In this document: in pieces, positions 12,101 to 24,200 of the stretch
Numbering within the stretch: position 1 is the stretch's first letter
Layout of the letters: every line of letters starts with the position of its first letter
Assembly (NCBI RefSeq): GCF_039555335.1
Contig: NC_092636.1
Span: 61,687,706-61,751,705, forward strand
Source of the DNA: Amphiura filiformis
Taxonomy: Eukaryota > Echinodermata > Ophiuroidea > Amphilepidida > Amphiuridae
DNA: 64,000 bases
Reading direction: 5' to 3'
Position numbers and translations under genes: made by a program
Notes under the pieces: generated by a model
Databases searched by the model: none
What the model saw: only the letters and a program-made list of their open reading frames with translations
What the model was told of the DNA's origin: nothing

Positions 12101-12262
12101 ATGGCTACTATAAGAGAATTACCCAGCGAAGAGGTAGACACTGCCGATATAGAAGGTACTATACCAAGGAGTGATGAGGACAAAGCCAAAGCAGTTGATA
12201 AATGTCTGCAAGTTCTGAGCAGAGCTAAAACAGATACAGAGATATTTGCTGCCTTGTTATTG
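12101..12262 (+). CDS. NCDN: NCDN coding exon 1
   Basis: ATG in the context 'ccactATGG', 54 codons, ending ...AALLL before the donor gtaagt (phase 0). Its 3' half has a decayed copy at 46588-46666. A 'gatcgccag' just upstream could be an acceptor if a 5' untranslated exon exists. Confidence 0.93.
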
Positions 12263-15200
12263 GTAAGTTCTCAAACTAAAATTAATATGAAGGTTTATAT
12301 ATAGCAATTTTAATTGCCATTAAAAAAATTATGAACACATCAATAGGAGTAGCATGATCATCACAAAAGATTAACTTCCCTAAAGTGCTAATATGGCTTC
12401 AGAGGTGTAAGTCTTCCTGAAATTCCCGAATTCGGAAATGTGGCCAAAAAAAAATTCGAAATGTATTTTTTGACATTTCGGGATTGGATGATGATAGTTC
12501 ATCATAAAAAGAGCCAAAATAAATTTTTTTGAGGGGGTGATACCCTGCAGCCTAATCCCGGACAAGCCCCTTACTCTTCCGGAAATTTGGCGAGGTGCTC
12601 GCCTTTGGCTCGCATGTTTTTCAGGGAATGGATCGTTACCTCACTTACAGCTCTGTGGCTTGAAGAAGAGCGCAAGAATTTCCAATCATATTGCTCATTG
12701 ATGCTACAAGCATCGAAATGAGAATTGTTTTACATGACAGAAAGATTGGGGTCTTTAAAATTTTGTGTAGTATTTGGTAATAGTTCTATATTGTTTAAAA
12801 TGGTTATTTGTCTTTATTTCTTTTATTTCACCTTACATTGTAGGCTGGTTTCAGCTAGTTCAATACCGTACTTCACAATTGGAAATTGTTTTCATTTATT
12901 TATTTATTTATTTGTTTGTTTGTTTGAACTTCCTTAGGGTAGCTCCTTCAATGCCAAAACACTGATTTCCAAGGCAGCCTTGCATAATTGTTGTATGTGT
13001 ATCCATATATCAAAAGGATGCACTTGTCGGCTGCTACATGTGTCTCTTATAGGAATACATACCAGACTATTCTCAAGTGGAAGTCACTTCATATCATTCC
13101 CAAGTCTCTGTATTCCTAAACCATATGACTAGGGGATAATTTTAAGTTATCATGAGGCTGAGGATTCCTAGCTATTACATATATGTAAAAAGAGATATCA
13201 TGTGCATCCGTTTGATATGGATACTCCTTGGGGGGTGTAACATGTTCTAAAAAAGGGGTATAGGTGCCTCCAAAAGGTAAGAAAAGTTGACCCATATATA
13301 GTAAGCAAGTTCTAGAAATTTAACCATGCATAGAGTAAATTCCAAAGATATTGGACGGCGTATACTCTTCAAAATAAGCTGTACAATAAGATATATTACA
13401 TGTTTGCTTGTTTGCAAGGTAGTAAAAATTAGTAAAACAGTGGAGAAATCCTTTGTTTTTATTGTTTTTGAGAATTTCAATTGACCATATCTCAAAACAA
13501 GTTGATAACATTACAGCCCATATGTGGTGGATCAGATTGCCAAGATAATTATAACAGATATTTAAGACCGTTTGTTATTATCCATTGTTGTTATTGTTGT
13601 TCAATTGTTTCAGGTCACCAAGCTAGTGCAAGCTGAAGACACAGATGCAGCATCTCGGAGGAAAATCTTTAATGGAGTGGGCTTTACATTCTTGAACAGA
13701 CTCATCAAAACAGGTGGGTTTATATTGTGGACCTACAAAATGGTCAAGTACCCATTCTGTATGGGGCAGTGAATAAGATGCTTTTGACCAGGGTGAGAAA
13801 TTTAGGGAGAAATTTGAGATAACAACTATTCTCCTGAGAAGATTTAAATATATTAGGTTTTTCAGTATTGTCAAACTGGAAATTTTCATCCTATATTTAT
13901 TTTTGTACTTTTTACATACCAAATTGGTAAAATAACAATGCAGTAATTTCCCGTTCATGTTCATGTATACAATGTAGGTCAATGTAAGGAAGCTTAATTA
14001 AAATCACAAATTTAAAATCAAGTGAAATGAAAAGGTTCAGTATTGGAAAAGTGCAAAAAATAAATAATGCCAAAATGTACAAATGTTCAAAAGAATCTTG
14101 TAAAATTCTCTAACCAGAATCCAAAATTGACACTCACTCATAATTCAGTACATCACATCACATCACAGAGACAATATTATTAATTGTATAATATATTTAA
14201 TAACAATATGCTTTATATTGGCTACAGTTGTCTACATAATGTTTCATGCAGTGATTTAATCTACAAGCAGACATTGAGCTACATGAAATTTATTGCAATG
14301 TAGTTTGCATTGCAAAATAAACTCAACCCAGAAAGTATCGAACGATTATAGATGGTCAGATATATCGGGAACTGAAATATATAGCAAAAACTTATTTAAT
14401 GTATATAAAGCGCAGCTTTCTCCTGCGCATTTTGATACCTCTTTTGTTCCTCTACGATATCATTTGGTCGAGTTATGGGCGCTTGAGTGGCTTCAAGTCG
14501 GATTTTGAAAGTTGCACTTACCTCCTGTGTGTCTACCCAGACATAGTTTGCATCGATGAGTATGTAGGTTTATACATTTTATACACAATGTGTTATATAA
14601 CTCATACAAAGTTTCTTGTCATTGGATTGGCCAATTACTATTAATTATTTCTGCTATTTAGCGGCCAGCAGCAAAAGGACTATTACACTCTGTGGCCCGC
14701 GCGAGTGCAATAGTAATTAAATTCCATTGCACTGAAGCAGAGCTACCATAGCAACGCTGACAGAGGCGTGTGCATATAGCGTGAGGTTTCCCCCTCGACT
14801 CACCAATTATAGGTGCGGGTGTTGCTTGTAAAATAAATATACATTTAGATATTTTAAAATTTATTTTGTTTTCCTGGTGATTTATAAAATTAAGTGGAAG
14901 AAAGGGAACTTCTGAGTTATATAAAACAAATATCTTGTTCAATGGAAAGAATTATATTTCCATTCGGTGAAATATGAACTGTTCCATTCAACTCAGCAAA
15001 GCCTTGTTGAATGGAACAGTCCATATTTCACCTTATGAAAATATTCTTACCATTGAACTCATAAACATTCAATATTTGTATACTATTTTATTGGTTGGAA
15101 TGTTGTCACAACTTAGCTATTCCATGGCTATTACTCAACCTCCAGGCCTCCCTCTGAGACTGGAGTGATGATTACTGTTACGGTGATTGGGAAAGTTAGC

Positions 15201-18200
15201 AGAATTTGAAACAGCCGCCTAATCTTATTATGAAAAAGTTTCAACTTGTAAAATATTGTTCAGTTTGTTATTTCCCCATTTTCTGCTCAAGTATCCATTA
15301 GGCTAAAAAATGATGGGTGACATGCCCATTAGGTGATAACACCTGGGTCAGTTTTTTCCTGCAAAAATACGATGTGACACATAATACTTTACATAGAGGA
15401 TTTTTTACATTTTGCACTTTACAAATGTATTCTACTGCATGACACGGTTCATAATTTATTTTGGACTTGCCAATACTTAAACTTTCTGGAGCTCAACATG
15501 TTCAGGCACATATTTAGGGAAAATACTACAGAAAATGTGATATTATTTTACGTGTATATTCAAAAGACAGAATTTGACAAAACTATTTGCATCTGCTGCA
15601 AGTTGCAATGACTGTTACACACAGGCAAATCACACCGACTCAACATGGCACAGCAGAAGCGCAACACTCTATTCGGGACTCTATTACTACACACGCTGTA
15701 CCAGAAGCATAATTACTTATATTAAAGATACACTAAATAAGGCAAAATAAAAGATTTGTCTTTACAGGCTGCGCGCATAGCTGTTTTCTAAATTCAAATT
15801 TCAGTGCATTATTGTTTTCTCCATGTTTTGATTATTTAAAAAGAATTTTTTTTTACATTAGGAAAAAACGTAAGAAAATATTGCTGAAAAAGTGGTCCAA
15901 ATGTACAGTAAAACAAAATTAGGGAGTTAGTGCATAGCACATAGCCTGTTTTACTTACAAAATAAACCAACAAAAATGTAAACCACATACATTTTCATAT
16001 GAGACAAAGGTTTTTGTTTTGCTCAATGGGCTAATCGAGTTGAAATCCATACACCCACTAATGTAAAAACATGATGCATCTAGAATTGTTAAAACTGTTC
16101 AGTTTGTTGGAATAGCACAAACTCTCCCTCAAAGGGGGTGCATATTTCAACTGGAATAGCCCAATGCCCTCAGTAAACTACAGTAGAAATGTCAATTGAA
16201 TGAACACAGCCTGAAATGGCGTGATGATTTTTTGCATACACTGCGCAATGTATGCCAGCGTGTGCGATTGCATGCATAACACGGAAGTGAATTCAACCAT
16301 GCCAACTAACTTTGGTTGGTATTGTATCCAAGGTTGTGCATTTGAATTGTAGTTTGATTTACGCAATATACGATCACAGTTGGATAGAGTGTAGCTGTTG
16401 AAAGCTGTATTCATTCAATTGAAATTCCTACTGTAGGTAGAACTACTACTACCACAACAGATGGAGCTGTATGAAGGTGGTGGTTCACATGCCATAGGAT
16501 TTGTCGTAACTGAACGAACTAGTCATATCAGAGTGTTATCTTGAATTTCTTCATTAGACAATAACTTTGTGAAGAATTCCTGTTTCCTGTGGTTGGAACA
16601 TGGCCAATTACAAGTGTTATGGATGGTTGGGATGGATGTGTGTGAGTTGACGAGGGTGGGCGTCAGTGTTTACTCAGAGGCCGTATGTCTCAAATTTGGC
16701 CCAGTGAAAATTATTTTGTCTCACAAAATGTGTAATGCTGTATTACAATTAGTGAATTTGGGGAATTACTGGGCCAAAATTGGGCCAATTTGAGAAGAAA
16801 ATGTTTCATTTGGCGCACCCAATTTCCAGAGAGAGTAAACACTGGTGGGCGTAGTTGAGAGAAATATAGAAAATTCCTTCAAATACTGAAATTATATGTT
16901 TGAATGAGAACCGCTCCTATTTTAAAATCGGGATAATCGGAGAAGGCAGAGTGGTCACAGGGGGTGCGTTGTGTTTTGTGGAAGAGCGTACATGTAGCTG
17001 GGGTGAATTGTTAATCAAGCAGGGACTGCAAAGAAATCTAGATTATTTTTGTTTTATTTGTTTGCTTTATTTTATTTCCTTGTGTTGTACTTTGCTTTAA
17101 AATTTGTTTAAATTTACTTTATCTTCTTTTACTTCATTTTACAGTTTGGCTGGTGAAGTTAAAAAATGGAAATGCTTTTTTAAGGAAATAAAATGTCCAA
17201 ACCAATGCAAAATTTATGTTGAAAGTAACTCATATGTAACCTACATTTATTGTGTGCTAGGGTATGATGAAGGCATTCAAGAAGAATAGATAGCCACACT
17301 TGCCAAAGATCACTGTGTATGGAGAAATCATATGGATGCCTGCTCAGCAGCAGAAGGATGATAATGATGAAGATGATATTAAGATTAACTTTACATGTTT
17401 GTTACTGTCTTTAATATCAGACAAGGTTCCAGAAGGATGTGATTCTTCAATGTACCAGTCTCTGGCGGTCACACTACTAGCCTGCTTCAGTACTGATCCA
17501 CACTTAGTTACCCATCCACAAATGCTTAACAAGATACCAGTCTTGAAGGATATCATACTCAGTGCAAGGTACGGCTTATAAATTATCTGGCACTCACCTC
17601 TAGCATATGTCAGTCGACTCTGTTTCACCTTCAGTTTGGTAGTGGGTATATGCAGATGTGCATATTTTGCTGGTAGCACTATTGAATCAGTTGCGGTAAC
17701 CTGATCCTGTAGAACATATTATATACCTCATCTAAAGATTACCGCCATCTGATTGGCTAAAAGAACAGGCATAGTTTTGACTATGCCCGCAAAAGTAACT
17801 ACCGTATTGTTTGTAACAAACGCTCCCCTCTAATAAACGCGCCCCCCCTCCAATTTTTCTGTAAAAATTGACAAAAATGCAAACATTTCCATGCCATATC
17901 GTGTAGGTAAGCTTTAAACTTGCATCAGTCATGTCAGTCACGATCGCTAAATTGCATGGAAAAAACCTATTTTGACTCAACTCCCATCCATTTCATTGCC
18001 TAATTATGGTAAAATTTCACTAATTCCATGCACTTTACAGCCTTACAGGTGTAATTTTGTTGTTTCCCACGAAATTGTAATTTTCAGTGGGCGTCGCCAT
18101 CTTGTATGGTCGTAAATCCCTCCTTTTAACAGGAGCACCATCGGAAATTGAACCCGATTTTTAAGCTTTTTCACTGACAATTCACTTCCAATCGCGCCCC

Positions 18201-21200
18201 CTTTTGGAAAAATGCAACGCCCAGGCGTTTATTACAAACAATACGGTATTCCCCGGGCATAGTTCTGCGTGTGCTTTGTTCCCAGCGTAAAATGACATTA
18301 CGCACGTGTTAATGTTTTCGCGCGCTATAATTACGCGAAAATCGTCTGTGCCTTTCGCATTAAAACTATTACTTCCTCTTTCCAAAATCGATGTTTTTAA
18401 CCAAACGGATGACAAGAATCTTAAGATTTGGTATATAAAACAAATATTGACTGCTTTTTATTCGGGGTATGGTTAAAATTATAGGTCATGGTGATCTCAA
18501 AACCGTGACTATGCCAATCGGCTACGCCTCGGTGCATAGTCATGGTTTTAAGATCACCTTGGGCCTATAATTTTAACCATGCCCCTCATAGCAGTCAATA
18601 TTTGTATAGTATAGAGTGTACTTAAGTGCCATAAACAGGTAGGTGCACTGAAGTCAGTACCAAACTCAAGGTGAAACAAAGTGTAGCTTTTGTGAGATCC
18701 ATATGGATCCACTTTATCCTATCCACAAGCTAGCTCGGGTACTGCATGCCTCGCTCCTTTGCTAGTATAAGATCTCAGCAAGTTCTAGCTGCAGTATTGA
18801 CTTGAACTTGACTACCCATCCACAAATACTGAACAAGATTGTCAGTGTAAGGTAAGGTATCAAGCATCTTGATGTCAAGCTACTAGCCTGTATCAGTATT
18901 GACTTGGACTTAGTTACCCATCTCAAGGCTTGATACTGGTTTTGAAGGACATCATATTCAGTGCAAGGTAAGCTCCGGGGGTTAAAATTTAAGTGTCGGG
19001 TAATCACACAACTAGCCTGCTCCGTACTGACTCAGACTTGGTTATACCCATCCACAAATACAAGATTGTGGTTTTGAAGGATATGAAGTATCTGACCTTC
19101 TCAAACTTAAGGGTGGTCAATGCAAGTAGATAACACTGTTGGAAATTTGCAAATCAATATTTTGGTATCACATAACTAATTATCAGCTCCCTCTAACATA
19201 TGGAGGAAGACAAAAAGAAGAAGAAACAAAGAAGAACAAATATACTGGACAAAAAAAATCATACTTGTAGTAAAAGTATAATATACTAATGGAAATGTTA
19301 AGATTAATATGAAATTGACGGGGACTCTTGATAATTAGTGCTTTAACATGTAACTTGCTTGTAGTTGATGTAAAGTCTGCACAAAAAGAAACGCAGCTGT
19401 TATAAACACGCCTATAGCTTCAGAACTAATAATTGTTTTCACATTATTTCAACATAAAAAGAAGGATGGTTTATTTGGCGCATTTTGATACCCAATTTGT
19501 CCAATTTTGTTCAATATTAACAATACAGCAGTGTTTTGAAGAGAAATAGCGAATTTAAAAGTTGCAGCTATTTGTATTTATTTGAAGTAAGCGTAAAGAT
19601 AATGGCGGGCTTTACGTGCTACCGTGCTGGCATAATAACCATTGATCGCTGTAAACTGCAACTTTTAAATTCTGGTATTTTTCTTTAAAAACACTACTGT
19701 GTTGTTAATATTGAACAACATTTGACAAATGGGGTATCAAAATGTGTGTAAATAATTCATCCTTCCCTCTATGTTGAAATATTGTGAAAACAATGATTAG
19801 TTCTGAAGCTATAGGTATGCTTATAACAGCTGTGTTTCTTTTTGTGCAGACTTTAGTTGAATGATGTGCATAGCATGCATTGTGGATGTGAGTTTACATT
19901 GTGTGGATGAGGTAGCCATTGAATATACTGGTGATTGAATCCGAGTAAGTAATGTATGTTGTTGAATGAGCCCTGAGTTTGACCTCATCACCAACCTGCA
20001 GGGATAAGATAACACTCTGACTTTGCATGATGTACCTACTACCTGACTTGTAATAGATCTTGGCCTTGGTACTGTCGTTTTGTAGCAAGAAAACATTAGA
20101 ATCAGAATTATAAACAGGAAGTAATGTAAATGAGAAATAGTACAGTCCCTGTATGTGACATGTGAACACACCAGTGCTAGGATTGAAATCATCTCCAATA
20201 TCAATATCCTCAACATCAAATGTACAACAGTCTGAGAACCTGAAGTGACTTGTTGGTTAGCAGTTATCCTAGCTGAAAATGCAGATGTAGGAGGTGCTGT
20301 ATAAGAAGTTCCTGGTTCACCTTTGTCACCTTTGACCCCAGTCTGACCTTCATTTCCCTCCAATCCTTGTAGTCCTGGGATTCCTATTGGACCAACCTTG
20401 CCTGGACTTCCACGGAAACCTTAAATGTCAAAAAACATTATTGTCCATTTAAAATGATTATTTCAATAGGTCCATTGGTATCATATTTGTTTTCATTTCT
20501 ATGCTAACCAATTTGCTGTAGTACCATCACTATTATTTACACTGCAGGCTAGTGATAAACACTACAGTGAACATGCATTATAACTTCTCTAATTTTTGGG
20601 ACATTGTGACAAGTTCAAATTTTTCAGTGGTTGTTTTGATACAAGTATCAGTCTTGGTGCTGACCACATTAAAATTGAAAATTTTCATTTTACATTTTCA
20701 TTAGGGGCCGGTGTGACTTTATGGGTAATTGCATTTATGGGTGGGTACCTGTTGTGATGGATCATCACTTCAAGGTGGAGTGAGAAATTTGCAAAAAAAA
20801 AAAAAAAAATAAATTGTCTCCAAACAATTGTGAGTGAGTAGCAATGGTATTTAGTGAAAATATATACCTTCAAAATATTTAATGTAAATAACAGCTTGTA
20901 AATATATCAAATTGATAATTAAAATCTGGTCAGCTGGACCTACTATTTTAACTGGCGACGTTTCACATCCTATCCTGGATGCTTCCTGAAGCCCTCTGAT
21001 TTCTCTGCAGCGATTGGTCAGTGACCTGTGACGTGTCGTGAAACATCGCCAGTTAAAATAGTAAGTCCAGTTGACCAGATTTTAATTATCAATGTGATAT
21101 TTTATATACCTGGATGACGAAGAATATACACAAATATAGTTTGTCAAGATATTATTTGGCATGGTTTGATCTTTAAATTATAGTTAAGTTATCAAAGGAA

Positions 21201-24200
21201 ATGAACCCAGGTCTCTTGGATTTGGATTCTGTAGCTAGGGACCACCTCATTCAAGCCATTTCATGCAAGCATTCAGAACTAGGACATGGCATGTAAACAT
21301 ATTAAATAATGACCCTCGGGTAGCCTGTGATAAGTGAATTCAGGCCCTTATGTGTATAGACGAGTTGACATGTGACGCCATTGCCAGGCAGTTAGTCAGC
21401 AGTGGCCATTGTACCATGCCCAGCAGTATACACATGCATCATATTTTGTTCATGACCTGTGCTTTTAAAACTCCCGCCATATCTGTGAGCACAATGAGAC
21501 CATTGAGCATAATACATTTGGATCCACACATTTAACAAGCTATTCACAAATCCATTCTGTAACTTACCTGGTGTGCCAACCAATCCTTGCTCTCCTTTTG
21601 GACCAGGATCACCAGGTTGACCTGTTGACCCTTGACCTAGGTCGCCTTTTTCTCCCTTTGCACCAGGATTGCCAATTTGTCCAGGATTACCGGCTTGTCC
21701 GGGTACGCCTGGTATTCCATTCATTCCTGGGTTTCCTACTGGACCTATGACAGTTAAACCTGTTTGTGGAAGAAAAGTGAAGAGTCACATAAGTTGGTCT
21801 CCAGGCGAAGACCTGTCAAAGTAGGTGGACCTACTTGGACTTTAATGGCAGAATTTCTGGGAGTGTAGAATCTGGGCTGTCATGGTTGAATGTCAGGATG
21901 AGTAATAGGGCACTTAATCAAATGAAAGGACTGCTGTGAAAATGCGATTTAAATTATCATAGCTTGTGGACCTTGTATTCCAGGGAGACCTTTTGAGACC
22001 AATTGGATCTGATAGGCCTTAGGGCCAGTAATAATAAGTATAGCAGACAGTGTCCGAAATAGCAGAATATCATGGGAGAGTGTAGTATCTGGGCTATGGT
22101 TGAATGTCTGGATGAAGAATAGGACACTTAATCAACTAAAAAGGCTGCTCTGAAAATGTAATTTATATTGCCAGGGAATGCCAGATGTTGTGGACCTTGG
22201 ACTCCAGGTAGACCTTTTGGAACCAATTGCACCTGCTTGGCCTTTAGGGCTAATAAGGATAGTAGAACTACATGGGCGTGTATAATCTGGGCTTTGGCAA
22301 TTAATGAGGCACTTATTCAAGTGAAAGGACTGCAGTGAAAATGTGATTTAAATTATAACATAGTTAGGGACCTTGGACCCCAGGTAGACAATCTGGGACC
22401 AATTAGACTTGTTAGGCCTTCAGTGTGCATGGGTTAGCTCCAACTTATTTGCGGGATAATATTTATTTTCCTTAACAAATTCAGTTTGGGAAAAAAAAAA
22501 ACAATATCAGACTGCTTTGTTCTTTTCTTGATAGTACTAGACTCCACATTCCATATACAAACCGCTGCCTTGGGGAGCAGTCTTTCCATGTTGCTGGCCT
22601 ACAGATATGGAATACACTTCCACAGCATATTTGTGAGGCCCCCAGATGAAAATGGTATTTAATCACTAAAAATACTCAGACCTGCTTGAGCAATTCAGCT
22701 TGGGTTGAGTTAAACGAGATCTGCTCAAAACTAGCCATTAAGTTGGTTAAATCAAACAACAAAAATTTTGTGTATGCCATAAAGGCAGGTGTAACGGACA
22801 TGGTTTGTCACAAAGTAATTTATCATTTTGTCATAAAGAAACTGACTGAAACTAAGCAAGTGAAAAAATCTTGAATCACAGGGAAGACTTGCAGACCTTG
22901 AGAAAGCAGATTATGCATTTTTGATGGAGCATTTCAAAAATGGTGATTTAAGTGTCAATCTGATTAAGTTTATCACCAAAGCTAGACTCCAAATAGCGGA
23001 ATTCCATTGGGTGAGTGCAGAATTTGGGCTGTGGTGGTTGAATGTCTGGATGAGGAATAGGGCACTTAATCAAATGAAAGGACTGCTATGAAAATTTAAT
23101 TTAAAATTATCATAGCTTGGGGACCTTGGATTTTATAAGGGAGTATAGAATCTGAAAATATCAATTTAATTAACCTACCTTGTGGACCTTGGACTCCTGG
23201 AAGACCTGTGGGACCTGCAGGACCATTGAGGATGGCTGAAGGACATGGACAAGTGCAGGATCCAGTCTGTTGTTGATTGTCTTGCTGGCCATGGATCATA
23301 TTTGGCAATGAAACCACAATGATGAGCAAAATCACATGGTTGATCATCTTGATGTACATGTAAAACTGGAGTTTGAGAAGCTGAGACTGTAAAGGAGAAA
23401 ATGAAACTGAAAAAATCAAAATTATTTGAATCAAAGGACATTCCTCGTATTCAAAATGCAATTCAATTTGTCTGATGTGCTCTCAGGTCCCACAAAACAA
23501 TATGTGAAAATGTCGCTATCCATGCTCTTAAGGCCAATAATATATCAAAGGGAATGTTTTGGGTGCTTCCCTTCCAAGAAAAACCATGTACATGGGGCGT
23601 AAACGACACCCCTTAAATCAAGCCATGGAATCGCCAATAATAACCCATACCATTCCTCTTGTGTGTCAGCTTTATTTGTCCCCTCCAACCCACCTTAATC
23701 TCATTGATTTCCCTTGCTATTAGTTTCCCTTTTACCACACTAACATACCAACCTCTGTTACCTGGCCATGATACAGGGCACACCGACATCGCCTGGCTAA
23801 TAATTACTTGGTACAGCAGAGATACTAAAATGAATACCGGGGTCGATACACGTGCATTTGCTATGCACGAGTTTGATATGAGAAGAAAATCTTTGGATAC
23901 CGGTGTAGAAAATGATGAATATCTCCCGTAAATGATTTCGTATAAAGAAACCAGATGTGGTTCCTTGCACATGAATATATATTTTGAACAGATATGATAG
24001 TCGTTAGCTTGCGCTTTGAGACAGTAGCTTGCGTCTTGAGTCAAAAACTGACAATAATTCCGCAATAATTCTGATTTATATGCGCCGAATTATATAGCGC
24101 AGTGTATAGGCCAATCGTGAAGGTTGTCTAAAAGAATATGACCTATGGCATACCATGCTTGACTGACACTCAGTCACCGAGGTAATCGGGGATTGTCAGT

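Larger units (their letters stand above)
19894..23347 (-). pseudogene. Secreted collagen-like C1q-domain gene, copy 1 (nested, frameshifted)
   Basis: Three minus-strand exons: 23386-23179 (ATG at 23347), 21759-21568 and 20419-19894. They encode a signal peptide ([20 protein letters not shown]), a QQDNQQQTG stretch with CTCPCP, about 29 Gly-X-Y triplets with interruptions, and a C1q domain ending FNGYLIHTM. All junctions are GT-AG in phase 1. Against the intact paralogue (50523-62894), two extra bases near 20222 (after SGSQTV) throw the C1q domain out of frame. Downstream, [20 protein letters not shown] resumes in another frame. It is either a pseudogene or a sequencing error. The family is secreted, trimeric and ligand-binding; immune or matrix roles are possible but not shown. 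The whole unit lies antisense within NCDN intron 3. Confidence 0.82.
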
